From Gnetum montanum (lineage: Eukaryota > Streptophyta > Gnetopsida > Gnetales > Gnetaceae), in contig MNCI01005887.1 in assembly GCA_015680685.1 (NCBI GenBank), forward strand, positions 104,036 to 168,035: a stretch of DNA of 64,000 bases, in the 5' to 3' direction. Of the stretch, positions 47,130 through 58,139 are shown piece by piece; within the stretch, counting starts at the first letter, position 1; each line of letters begins with the position of its first letter. The translations under genes were made by a program, and so were the position numbers. The notes under the pieces were generated by a model. That model saw only the letters and a program-made list of their open reading frames with translations. It searched no databases and had not been told where the DNA came from.

Positions 47130-47590
47130 TACTAGGTGTCCACGTGGGGCACTTGAGTAGAAATGCCTTAAATGAAATGCATTAAAATTGCTAGGTAACC
47201 TATGTCCTTGCACATTTGCAACCTTGTACACATTGGGGCCAATGATGTATTTAATTCAAAATGGACTTGACCACATAGAAGAGAACTTACCTTGAAGATT
47301 TTCTTGGTGAAATGTTCTACCTTTTTCCAAGACTAGGTCTCCTATCTTAAAGACTTCACCAATGTACTTCCTATTAAGACATTGTTTAACAATTTGTTGA
47401 TGCTTAATATTATGAAAATCAAGAACTAATCTTAACTTTCTTGTTCATTTTCTATCAAGTTTTTCTTTGATATAAGTTTCAATGATAGGTTTAGGTCTTG
47501 GTGGGTCATTGAATATAGCCTTTCTAGGAGAATGTTCCATGGATGTGTCATTAAAATATAGCACACCATCAAATGTTTTAAGAGATAGGG
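47130..47590 (-). pseudogene. E5 integrase C-terminal region
   Basis: The minus strand reads AIFNDPPRPKPIIETYIKEK, NRKYIGEVFKIGDLVLEKGR, TFHQENLQGKFSSMWSSPF, IKYIIGPNVYKVAN and LPSNFNAFHLRHFYSS before a stop near 47137. The order DLVL...GKF...W..PF.I...YKV matches the C-terminal domain of gypsy integrases. A stop interrupts it between SSPF and IKYI. The upstream catalytic core is absent and the sequence is cut by E4 at 47590. Confidence 0.7.
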
Positions 47591-48408
47591 TGATGAGTGG
47601 TGAGGTACCCCTACACTCAACCATGCGAATACAAGCGTTTCACGCCCGATCCGGTCGAACTCCAAGGACTAAGTGCTTACGCGCCTTAATGGAACACTTA
47701 AGGTTAATCAATCGTTGTCTTCCCAACCTTACTTGTATTGTCACGATTGTATGGTTAAGTAAGTTTGAGGCATGTGATTTTTATAACTTTTATCTTTTTT
47801 AACGCCTATGCTAGGAGGGGAAAGGTGAAGAGACTAAATGACTAGCTTTCATTAACTAAGTTCTAATTATCCTAGCACCAGTATCTGTTCCCACTTGTCG
47901 CACACACCTTGAACTAGTGCAACGCTACTGGGATTACCAAACGCTACTCATTACTGGGTTACCAAGTGTTACACACATGCTTGAAGTGGTCATAATGAAT
48001 GCACTTAACTAGGAGAGTCAAGGTTTGAGAGAGATTAATTATCTAGGAAAGCATTTAAACATTTAATAGTAATTAAATCCGATTTAGCTTAATTCATATG
48101 CTGCAAGGTTTATCAGAAAGTTCGTCTTTATTGTCGTACACAAATGTGTGCTCAGGTACAATTTGCTCGAATAAAGATTCGTTCACTTTGAGACTCCTAT
48201 TGCGGGCACATGGAAATTATTCTAACTCTAGAATGGTAAAACTACTATAGTTTGGCTAAGGGTTTAGATCTGGATGAGTGAACAAGAGAAAGCTACCTCT
48301 TATTTATAGAACTGAAAATGGGCTATGATATCATGTACATGATATCTTAGGGGCCAACACGATATCGTGGATGTGATATCGCAGCCCATGCGATATCGCA
48401 GCTCATCA
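47591..48408 (-). repeat. E4 3' LTR
   Basis: 818 bp from TGATGAGTGGTGAGGTACCCC to CTCATCA. TATA box at 48301-48308 (minus). U3 (48309-48408) is an array of GATATC palindromes (atgatatcatgtacatgatatc, acgatatcgtgg, gtgatatcgcag, gcgatatcgcag). Confidence 0.96.
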
Positions 48409-48420
48409 TACCCCCATGAC
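48409..48420 (-). other. E4 polypurine tract
   Basis: The minus strand reads CAGTCATGGGGGTA next to the LTR. Confidence 0.78.
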
Positions 48421-50290
48421 TGAATGAAAACTTGTCCTCGAGTTCCTTACAAAATATTGGGAAGGTATGGGATTATTGACTTAAATGACAATAATGGTAG
48501 ATGGGGTGACATGTGAATAGATCATCAGTACAATACATGACAAAATTTAGTATTCATGATAACAAGAGTGAACACTATACACATTTGACATCTAGCCTTA
48601 TTTGGCAGCTGAGAGAGAAGAGAGAAGAGAGAGAGGAAAGAAGAAGTCTGTTGTTGCCAATGCCAAGATTGCACCTTTCGTTGTCCATCCATAATTGCGC
48701 CATCAATCTTGTTCCTAGCATAACTATTTCAGTGCCAATCCATTCCAAGTGTTTCCTCCAGGTCTAATCCATTGTTGTATGATTACCATCTACACACACA
48801 ACACAATCTAATATTAGTAAGGGTAAATGAATCATAATGTAGTTAATAGCTTGCCTCAGTGTAAGGTCCATTAGCTGAGTTGTGATATGGCTAATGTAGA
48901 TTTGGAGATATAATACTAGTGTCTACCCAAGGTGTAGGGGTTAGGAGAAAATTGAAAAAATTGGACCAGAACCCCCATGACTGATAGCGAACCTCTAGTA
49001 GCGAGAGAATGAAAAAAGATAAGGAATAAGAAAGATGAAGAAAAAGAAATGACAGAAACACTGATAAAATGGATGTCAAAGATTTAGATGAACAAAATAA
49101 ATGGTGATTGCGGAAATGTTTAACGGAAAGAAATTAATGGATGCACCAAATAGGAATGCCAGTGGGTCCTCCCCAAAGTAAGCTCATGCCCTTAATGCCT
49201 TGACAATCCCACATTCAAAAAGTCTATAGGCTCTAGAAATGTCATTTGGAAGCAAGAGTTAAATTCTTAACCACAAGAGTTTACCAAAAAGAAAACCATG
49301 CATCGACCAAAATATGGACTATTTCTACAACCAACAATGAGGTGAAAATGGAAAAAGAAGGATGGTAAGGAGAGAATGGAATGGAGTCTCAAGAACAAGG
49401 TGTTGTACAGCCCCTTGTGTATTAATGGTTAATGTGACTTAGTAGATCCCATTCCAAATTCGGCCTCAAACAATCCACATCTAGTGACTTCACATTAATA
49501 CATTTGGCCCATGCATCCACTTGAAGTAACGAAAATGATTCCACCAAAAAGTCACCACCACTTCGACGAAATGAGAAAGGAGAAAGTAGGAAGCAAGGAA
49601 GGGCCTTAGTTAGAGGGAACATTTTTATTTAGTTCCATAACCAGTGCTTGTAGCCTAGATGATTATTCTGTCTAAGGGATGTGCTTTGAATTCTCACTAT
49701 TTTTTTTATGTTTTGCATAAGAACCACACCATGCAACGACTTATTATTTTTATTAGCTCAGCTTCCTAATAATGGAGCAGCATTGGAATGGTACAGAAAA
49801 CCGAAGAAGGAAACATCCAAGCACTCAAGAGAATAGCTAGCACAAATGCATTAAGTTCCCTTGAAGTCACACCCTTTTTAGTCCTTGAGTCCTTCCTTAG
49901 TTTGAGAAATGCTCAGTCACCGATTCATTGATAGTTCTTATTATTGAGAAAGGGGACTATACGATTCCAAGCCAAGAGAGACCATAGAAATTTATGGATG
50001 TATGGATGAAGTGGACTCATTGCCTGTTATATCAAAAGAACCATACCTTAGTATCAACATCATAACTTAAAGGTAAAAATCAAACATTAGCAATCAATGG
50101 AATACAGTTCATACCACCATCAGGAGCACTTATTAGGTGACGAATCAAACAAAATAAACAAACACACAAATAAATGAAAGAGTATAAATGATGTTGGAAA
50201 ACAAAAAACAAGAAAGGTTAAGAAATTTGTAAAACAAAAATATGTAAAACAAAAACTTAAAAAGAAATTGAGGGCCTCAAATGATCAACA
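48421..50290 (-). other. E4 3' noncoding region
   Basis: No ORF supported. A further PPT-like copy 'aacccccatgactgatagcg' lies at 48969-48988. The family block 'gtgggtcctccccaaagtaa' is at 49164 and one copy of the inverted-repeat unit at 49665-49740. The end is A-rich (50150-50270). Confidence 0.6.
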
Positions 50291-51660
50291 TAGGTGGCCA
50301 TCTCCCCCATGACTGAGTTGAAAGGAGGAGATTTGGAATAATGAGCGAGGTCGCCCTCTCTCAGAGGTATTATGTGCACCAACTATTCTAAGTTCATGGA
50401 AAGGTTTGGTTTGTTGCACATTGACTAATAATCTCCTATCAGGGCTTTCAGGTTTGTATATGGTCATGGCTCCTAAGGAAAAGGTTGTGTGAATGATATA
50501 AGGCCCTTCCCACAATGTTTGAAATTTTTTACATTGGGGCACATGTGTGGGGTTCCAGTAAAAGACCTTATCTCCTGCTTGGTACTTAACCTTTTGAATT
50601 TTTAAGTCATGACATTGTTTGTTATGTGCCTTGTGCAACTTATTTGATGACAGGGCAACCAATCGGTTTTCATCTAGCACGTTTAGAGTTGCCAATCTTT
50701 GTTTTTGTGCTAGATCAAAGTCAAGGTGGAGGTCACATGCCATGGATAGCATACAGAACTCAGTTTGTATTGGAAGCTTTGGAAGTTTTCTGTATACTAA
50801 CTCANGGTTTGTATTGGAAGCTTTGGAAGTTTTCTGTATACTAACTCATAGGGAGAGTAGCCTGCAGGGAGTTTCCAAGTAGAGCGATATGCCCATAGAG
50901 CATCATTTAGCTTAGTGCTCTAATTTTGCCTATATTTGCTAATTGTCCTTGTTAATATTTTAGTAATCTCCCAATTAGTAACCTCAGCTTGGCCATTAGC
51001 TTGGGGGTGATAAGGTTTAGTCAATTTATGTTCAACCCCTAAGTGTTGCATCAACTTCTGAAAGGTTGCACCCGTGAAGTGTGTTCCATTTTCTGAGACA
51101 AGTGCACGTGGCATACCAAACCTATTTATGACTTGTTGTTGTACAAATTGTGTAGTTGTAGACGATGTGCAATCTGTTACAATAGCTACTTCAGCCCATT
51201 TTGTTAGATAGTCAATAGAAACAATGATATAAGCTTTTCCATTGGACATCGGTGTAATGGGCCCCATAAAATATATTTCCCAAATGTCGAAGGGTTTCAA
51301 AGGTTGAATCCATTATTGTGGACCCTCCATTCTAGTAGTCAGTCCTCCATCACATTAATAGTGCTCACAAGATTGGAAAAATTGATGGGCATCCCGAAAT
51401 AGTGTTGGCCAGTAATATCTTGCAAGCAAGATCTTAATAGCCGTTCATCTCCCTGCATAGTGATCCCCATAAGGGTCCTCATGAGCATCCTAGAGAACTC
51501 TTAGTTGGTCCACATTGGGCACACACCATCGAACCAAGCCATTAGGACAAACTTTGTAAAGTTGTCCATTGATCTCCATGAAGTACTTGGCTCTGTGAAG
51601 AAACTGTTGTTTCTTCCTAAAGTTTAGCTCCTATGGTGTTTGTTGGGAAAGGAGATAGGT
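50285..51660 (-). pseudogene. E4 integrase, nearly readable
   Basis: Zinc-binding region around 51310-51580 (CPNGLVRWCVP, GDHYAG-like, CQ pair), core at 50920-51300 (FDIWEIYFMGPITPMSNGKA, SIDYLTKWAEV, NRFGMPRALVSENGTHFTGA, HPQANGQAEVTNWE), and C-terminal region 50285-50752 (VFYWNPTHVPQCKKFQTLWE, GPYIIHTTF). Two of three catalytic positions are changed: GIDF to EIYF and SDNG to SENG; the Glu is kept. An N at 50805 sits in a perfect 43-bp tandem duplication (50762-50848) that breaks the frame and is probably an assembly artefact. Confidence 0.9.
50291..50320 (-). other. E4 internal PPT-like motif
   Basis: 'ggccatctcccccatgactg' followed by agttg, the best-preserved internal copy of the terminal PPT flank. 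It lies within the last codons of the open integrase C-terminal frame. Confidence 0.55.
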
Positions 51661-51675
51661 AAGAATGCTACTATA

Positions 51676-53045
51676 CTAATTCGTTCCCATGGGTTGGTTA
51701 TTCACTACATCGGCAAAGAGGGCTTCATCTAGAAAATGATCGGATATGACGTATTTATCGTCTTTGCTATCCCAGGGCAACTGAGATAAGTGATCTGCAA
51801 CTACGTTCTTGGTGCCCTTTCGATCTATCATCATTAGATCGAACTTCTGTAGGATTACCAGCCAACGTATAATACGAGGGCTAACCATTGGCTTGTTCAT
51901 GAGGAACCTAATTGCACTATGATCCGTATGAATGTAGAATTTGTAGCCTAACATATAGTGCCTAAACTTATCCACTGCAAACACTACAGCCATTAATTCT
52001 TTTTCTATAGTTGTGTAGTTAAGTTGTGCATTGGCGATACTCTTACTTGCACAGTGGATGTAATAAGGACATTTTTGGTCATCTAACTATGTAAGTACGG
52101 CTCCTAAGGCATAATTGGATGCATAATTCATTATATGGAATGGTACGGACTAGTCAGGGGCTTGTAGAATGGGAGCTTCTACAAGTCTTTGTTTCAGAGT
52201 TTGGAATGCTCATTCACATTTCCTGGTCCATTTGAATGGTGCATCCTTCTTCATTAGTTCTACCAACGATTTGGCAATCTTGGAGAAGTTCTCAATGAAT
52301 CTCCTATAGTAGCCAATGTGTCCAAGGAATGACCGAATGTCTTTCATAGTTTCTAGTTGTCGGGTGATTTCTTGGATGACCCTAACTTTCTCTAGGTCTA
52401 CCTCTATTCTGGAATGTGAAATCTTATGCCCAAGTACTATGCCCTCTTGGACCATCAAATGGCTTTTTTGCCAGTTGAGCCTTAAGTTGGTTTCTACACA
52501 TCATTTTAGCACTTGCTCTAATTGGTCTAGGGCTTGATCAAAGCTTGTCCCATAAGTGGAGAAGTCATCCATGAAGACTTCTACTTCATTTCCTATCTAC
52601 AGTTGGAATATGCTCAGAACTAAACATTGAAACATGACAAGAGCATTGCACAAGCCAAATGACATTTGTTTATATGCAAACGTTCCCCAAGGACTGGTGA
52701 ACATTGTTTTGGCTTGATCTTTTGGTGCTATCCGTATTTGGTTATATCCATTATACCCATCCAAAAAACTATAATAGCGATGCCTTGCTATAGTGTCTAA
52801 GACTTGGTCAACGAATGGCAACAGAAAATGATCCTTGAATGTTGCCATGTTTAGCAGCCTAAAATCTATACACACCCTCCATTTGCCTCCCTTCTTAGGC
52901 ATGATCACTAGAGGACTAACCCATTCACTATTAGCAATGGGATATATGAACCCAACCTTAAGAAGCTATTCTATCTCTTCTTTTACTATTTGTTTCAATT
53001 TTGGGTTCAATCATCTCTGTGGTTGTTTTCGAGGTTTCATGGAGG
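51676..53045 (-). pseudogene. E4 reverse transcriptase-RNase H, nearly intact
   Basis: RT open stretch 52597-52908: PKKGGKWRVCIDFRLLNM, SFLDGYNGYNQIRIAPKDQA, TSPWGTFAYKQMSFGLCNA. A stop precedes the catalytic box FMDDFSTYG at 52561-52575, which is intact. Then 52210-52458 (EGIVLGHKISHSRIEVDLEK, SFLGHIGYYRRFIENFSKIA) and RNase H 51676-51993 (AVVFAVDKFRHYMLGYKFYI, HTDHSAIRFLMNKP) with the DRKGTKNVVADHLSQLP end. The most complete RT in the window. Confidence 0.93.
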
Positions 53046-53965
53046 GATCTGTGTAAATCCTATGCTGGCATATCCTAGGGTCTATTCTAGTTAACTCGGG
53101 GTATGACCAGGCAAAGGCTTTTGACCACTTGTTTATCACTTTCAGCAGTCTTTCTTTTTGTTTGGGAACAAGTTTTGCGTTGATGATCATTGATTTTCCA
53201 TTTTTGAGGGTCATATACTCTAGACCGATGGAAAATGGTTTCAAATCAAGGTGCTCTTATTTAAATCTCTCAGGAATTTCCAACTTCCCCCAGTTGATGT
53301 TTTCGAAGCTAAGGTTTGGAAGTTGGCAACAAACTTGCTCAAGTGTGTCTATGCTTCCAATGTAAGCACTAGTTATACCCTTAGTTAATTCCATGCATGT
53401 TATCGAGTTGCTCTCTTGATTAGCCATTAGCCACTGGGTGTCCTCTTGTCNTTTGTATATTAATTTCTTGTGCACACTGATTGTATGTAGGCAATGCTAA
53501 ACTTCACATAACCCATGATTTCTACACGCAATGGCACCCTATGTTACTGTATGCAATGCATGGAACTTTCTTCTTCTCGATCTTTCCAAAAGTGTTCTTC
53601 TTGGATATTTGTAGGGAAAGATCATGAATTCCTAGGCATGCATCTATAGTACTTAGCCATGCTTTTTCCATTATTATTGGGAAGTCCCCCTTACCGTTGT
53701 TTTCTTGTATCACTAGGAAATCAGCTGGATATGACCAACCACACATAGTGGTAATGATGTCCTCCACCAATCCCAAGGAAACAGTGATGGACTAGTTAGC
53801 TAGCTCTAGTTGAATGTTACTCTTTCTTAGTGGAGGTAGGTTCCAGGCTTTGTACATCTTCTATGATATTAGGTTGACTCTGGAACCTGAGTCCAGAAGA
53901 GCTTTACATGGTTCATTCCCAATGACTTGGAGATAGATTAGAGGACTTCCAGGATCAGAGAATTT
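53011..53965 (-). pseudogene. E4 protease and linker
   Basis: The active-site region near 53900 reads CKALLDSGSRVNLIS (LLDSG kept, following Gly to Arg). The core continues in 53522-53776 as GLVEDIITTMCGWSYPADF, FPIIMEKAWLSTIDACLG. The linker 53257-53475 (GSIDTLEQVCCQLP) is interrupted by a single N at 53451, and a further conserved stretch (53011-53244: LVPKQKERLLKVINKWSKAF, AWSYPELTRIDPRI) leads into RT. Confidence 0.85.
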
Positions 53966-53989
53966 CTTGGGAAGGTGGCCCACCTTAAT

Positions 53990-56554
53990 CTAGTCAGTAA
54001 CGACATGTACTAACATAACCATGTGCGTTAAGCTTGATTTTTAGGTTGAAGGAGGTCCCAAAACCTTATTTGGTACAGAGGTGTTTAGATGTTCAACCGC
54101 TTGTAATGGTGAGGGCTTGGTTGGATCATTGGTTCTAAAGAAATATATTTTCTTCATAAAGTTGTTACAACCAACTGTGGTTTGAGGCTTCATAGCCCTC
54201 ATGACATTGGGTTGTTGTGGTTGAGTGGGGAGTACCCCTTGCACTACTAGAGTGGTTGGTAATGGAGCTATCAGTGTAAGAGTTGCGGGTGGATTTGGAG
54301 GATGGTATGCATGTGGTGTGTCTCTCATAGGAAAAGGAGTTCTATAGTACTCCCAAGCTTGGTAGTGATGTTGTGGGGTCACATGACCAATAGAGTCACA
54401 TGGAGAGACTGGCTACTACACGTAATAGCCATATGGATCCGGTTGCCAATAAGGGTATTATTGCCTAGGTGGTGGAATCCCCCATGACTATGGGTATTGC
54501 CACTGCTGATGTTGCTCAATAGGTTGTGGTGGATTTCCACTTAGATAATACATTAATGGTTGGTGGAACTACCTTGGGTTACCTTGGGGATAAGGTAACT
54601 GATAGGGTGCTTGCCGTTTGTGAAGTCTTGGGTTGAGTGCATACACCCCAGACTCTTGTAGATGTGAGATTATTCAGCAACATCCTTTAGGATGGTCATA
54701 TTGGCATATTTCACATCCACCGTCATTGTCTGTATTTGAATCCACAACCTCTTCAATGATAGCCATTTTACCCTTACCTTTGTTATGTGCATGGTCTAAA
54801 TCCCTCTGCTTCTTTTTATCATAATCACTACCTCGCTCCTTAGACTCCTCTACGATTTTTAGAATAGTTTCAAATCTACTATTTAAGGAGTCCCACATTT
54901 GATGTACCTTAGCCAACACTTTTGTTGTTAATTTTTGGAGCGGCAAGGTTTTCCTATTCACCAACTCTTCAAGTGGTGACTCATCCTCCTCCTCAGAGAA
55001 TCTTACTCCCCTTTTTTGGAGGGAAGGATCGCGGTTGTACTCCTCCATGCATTCTCTCTTATGTAGCTCTCCTTCTTCCTTAGCTACTTGCTCCAACAAT
55101 CTATGAACCTCATGGGACCTAAGCTCAGATAATCTCCCTTGGGAATACGTTCCAAGGGTTCTCCTAGTTTCATGCCTAAGTCCATCTACAAGATGGCGTA
55201 GTTGATCTCGTTGTGCGTAACCATGGCCCGAGCAACGATGTAGTAATGCATAATATCAGCCCATGGCAACATCCAAGGGTTCATGATTACCCTGCTTCCA
55301 TCCTTGGATTTTCTTTCGTAGGCTAGACACTTGGGAGTATGTTTGATATTTATCATTAAATAGTTCTAGCATCGTACTCCACCTTCGAATGGATTCCGGT
55401 TCTAAAGACCGGTACCAGCTTTCAGCTTCTTTTATGAGTGTCCTTGGGAATAACTTTAATTATTGCCACTCGTTCTCAATGTTCTGCAAGGCACAAGCAT
55501 CGTCAAATGCATGTAAGTGGTTCTGAGGATCAGCGTTGTATCCCCCCTCAAATCATTGGATATTATTCATGTTTAGTCTCTTGATCCTACTATCTTTTTG
55601 GTGACTTGTATGTATTCTAACGGCCTCCGTAATGTCTAACATGCTTCGAGTTGCAAGTAGGGGTTCTTCTTAGTCATTTCTCTCATAGCATCTATGATGT
55701 CCACGTGGTTCCCTACTTTCCCTTCTTTCATGCCTTGATTCTCTAGAGTGCCCTCATCCTCGCTCTTGACTCTCTCATCGAGGTCTCTCATTTTGCGTAC
55801 CCTTATCCTCACAGTTAGGTTCCTTATGACTATGTATTGATGTTGAAGGAGAGGGGTGAATGTGGTGATGAAGGGGAAGAAGAAGGAGAACCATCACCAT
55901 GACGATGTTTCCTACCTTCTCTTTGATGATCTCGACCCCGATCGTGATGATGATCAGAATGCCCATCCTTGTCATGTGTTTGTGTTCCATCATTGAACAC
56001 TTGGTGTTCATGGGGGTTAGAACCAAGGTTGTGAATCGTGGAGTGCAGGTTTTGATACGCCACCTTCTGACCATCGTTAGGAGGGGGAACATCATTTTGT
56101 GGAGAACCTATGAAAATAGGTTCACCACCCTCAATTTTGTTTAAGAAGGACGAAGTATTACAGGGGTCTTTGCCCTTCAACGATGTGTGGTAACTCTGCT
56201 GCCACAAGTCCTGTTGACGTTGCACTTCTGTGGGATGGTAGTCCCTTGCATTGTAATCACATGCAATGTACTCAGCGTATAATTGTGACATGCCTATTCG
56301 TGCAAGGGCATGAAGGAGCATGTTGGGGGATACTCTGTCTAGAGGCAACACTATGTTACCCTCCAAGTCTCTCTAATGCAGTTGTTCATCTTGATGAAAA
56401 ACAAAGGTAAAGTTAGGTATATATTCATTGTGATGAATATATACCAAATTGAATTGTTGAGGAATTGGCTGATTTTGGTTATGTGTGTTGTGTTGCCGAC
56501 TGTCTCTTGTGTTGTTCGTAGGCAGTGAAGTGCTTTTGTGCGAAGAAGAAGACA
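53990..56554 (-). pseudogene. E4 gag, decayed but with long open parts
   Basis: Start chosen at 56554, giving MSSSSHKSTSLPTNNTRDS, matching the MSSSH start of E1 and E2. The open stretch 55830-56366 has DLEGNIVLPLDRVSPNMLLH, a Gly/Pro region and a His/Arg/Asp then Ser/Pro-rich segment (GHSDHHHDRGRDHQREGRKH). The Retrotrans_gag-type region follows (55640-55390, many stops). 54674-55099 is open: LEQVAKEEGELHKRECMEEY, a helical linker, and the zinc-knuckle-like CEICQYDHPKGCC. The Pro/Gln/Tyr-rich tail reaches 53990. The knuckle spacing C-x2-C-x3-H-x3-C differs from the canonical CX2CX4HX4C. Confidence 0.82.
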
Positions 56555-56680
56555 TTTTTGTCTTATTCGGTGTGCTATTTACCATTATCTTATTTTTTCT
56601 TGATTAACCCTAAGGGTTCATTTAAGCTTCCCAACAATGTGGATGATTTCCTATGTTCTACGTAGCGCACAAACAACTAA

Positions 56681-56700
56681 GTCCCCGACAACGACGCAAA
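56681..56700 (-). other. E4 primer binding site (tRNA-Asp type)
   Basis: The minus strand reads TTTGCGTCGTTGTCGGGGAC, the best match in the window to TGGCGCCGTTGCCGGGGA. Confidence 0.85.
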
Positions 56701-57501
56701 TGATGAGTGGTGAGGTACCCCTACACTCAACCATATGAATACGAGCATTTCATGCGTGACCCGGTCAAACTCTAAGGACTAAGTGCTTACGCACCTTAAT
56801 GGAACACTTAAGGTTAATCAATCATTTTCTTCCCAAACTTACTTGTATTGTCATGGTTGTATGGTTAAGTAAGTTTGAGGCATGTGATTTTTATAACTTT
56901 TATCTTTTTTAACGTCTATGGTAGGAGGGGAAAGGTGAAGAGACTAAATGACTAACTTTCATTAACTAAGTTCTAATTATCCTAGCACCAGTATCCGTTC
57001 CCACTTGCTGCACACACCCTGAACCAGTGCAACGCTATTGGGTTTACCAAACGCTACTCGTTACTAGGTTACCAAGCGTTACACACGTGCTCGAAGCAGT
57101 CGTATTGAATGCACTTAACTAGGAGAGTCAAGGGTTGAGAGAGATTAATTATCTAGGAAAGCATTTAAACATTTAATAGTAATTAAATCCTATTTAGCTT
57201 AGTCCATATGCTGCAAGGTTTATCAGAAAGTTCATCTTTATTTTTGTACACAAATGTGTTAGGTATAATTTGCTCGAATAAAGATCCGTTCACTTTGAGA
57301 CTCCTACTGCAGGCACATGGAAATTATTCTAACTCTGGAATGGTAAAATTGCTATAGTTTGGCTAAGGGTCTAGATCTAGATGAGTGAACAAGGGAAAGC
57401 CGCCTCTTATTTATAGAACTGGTGATGGGTTGTGATATCGTGTATGCAATATCGTAGGGGCCGATGCGATATCGTGGCCCATGCGATATTTTGGCTCATC
57501 A
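56701..57501 (-). repeat. E4 5' LTR
   Basis: 801 bp from TGATGAG to CTCATCA. TATA box at 57408-57415 (minus); U3 has tgatatcgtgtatgcaatatcg, gcgatatcgtgg and gcgatattttgg, i.e. the same GATATC array as the 3' LTR with transitions. Confidence 0.96.
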
Positions 57502-57656
57502 TAGGATCTTATTTATATCTTTGTCTTTCCCTAAGGGTGGTAGATTTCTTAGAAAAAATCCATCATGTTTTTGATAAGGCAAGGTGTCTCCATAGATTTC
57601 TTCACCTTCTCTAGAACTTTGATAGGATTGGGTGGAATCTGCATGAGAGACAAGAT
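57502..57656 (-). other. E5 pol remnant
   Basis: Short E5 stretch between E4 and the protease. It reads IKVLEKVKKSMETPCLIKN on minus; no domain recognised. Confidence 0.4.
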
Positions 57657-58135
57657 TTATTTTGTAGTTCCACTCACATAGTCATTTACAACATGTTTTT
57701 TGTGCTCAACCTTAATAACCCCAACATAAAGATTAGTGTTTTGAACTTCCAAATATTGATTTTGTTGATCTAAGGCTATAACTACTTGTTTGTAGAAGGG
57801 TTTTCGAGGTATAGTCATGTATTCGGATGTTTCTTTAATTGGGATTAAAAGTTTTGAGAAATTCGACCTAAAGAAGCCCCCAAACTTGGCTCCAAAAGTC
57901 CTATATAGGAGCACACCATAGGTAGGTGACATGTCAACTACTAGGATATCTATGTAACATGTGAATGTAGGGTATTGTTTAAGTTGCACTTTCACTCTTT
58001 TTAATGATCCTACTATAGGTATGTTGGATCCATCAAGTTGAATCACATTTCTCATTTGTGATATCATTTGTGCTCCTAAAGTCTTACATACCTCAAGTGG
58101 CATGACACTAACAGTTGCTCTAAAGTCCATCAAAA
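57657..58135 (-). pseudogene. E5 aspartic protease, decayed
   Basis: Open frame beginning FRATVSVMPLEVCKTLG, with the family pattern D-[ST]-G-A-[TS]-x-N-V-M-P altered at DTG. Then RNVIQLDGSNIPIVGSLKRV, YPTFTCYIDILVVDMSPTYG (normally an I/VVD strand before the second retropepsin motif) and a C-terminal charged tail. It differs clearly from the family A protease, so E5 is another gypsy lineage. Confidence 0.7.
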
Positions 58136-58139
58136 AATT

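Larger units (their letters stand above)
47591..57501 (-). mobile_element. E4: complete family A Ty3/gypsy element, best-preserved pol
   Basis: A 9,911-bp element with LTRs 47591-48408 and 56701-57501; TSD taggg (47586-47590) and tagga (57502-57506) differ at one base. Same layout as E2, without the extra 3' ORF. The RT, RNase H and integrase frames are longer here than in the other copies and the PBS is the closest to tRNA-Asp, but stops persist. Inserted inside E5, between its protease and integrase remnants. Confidence 0.95.
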
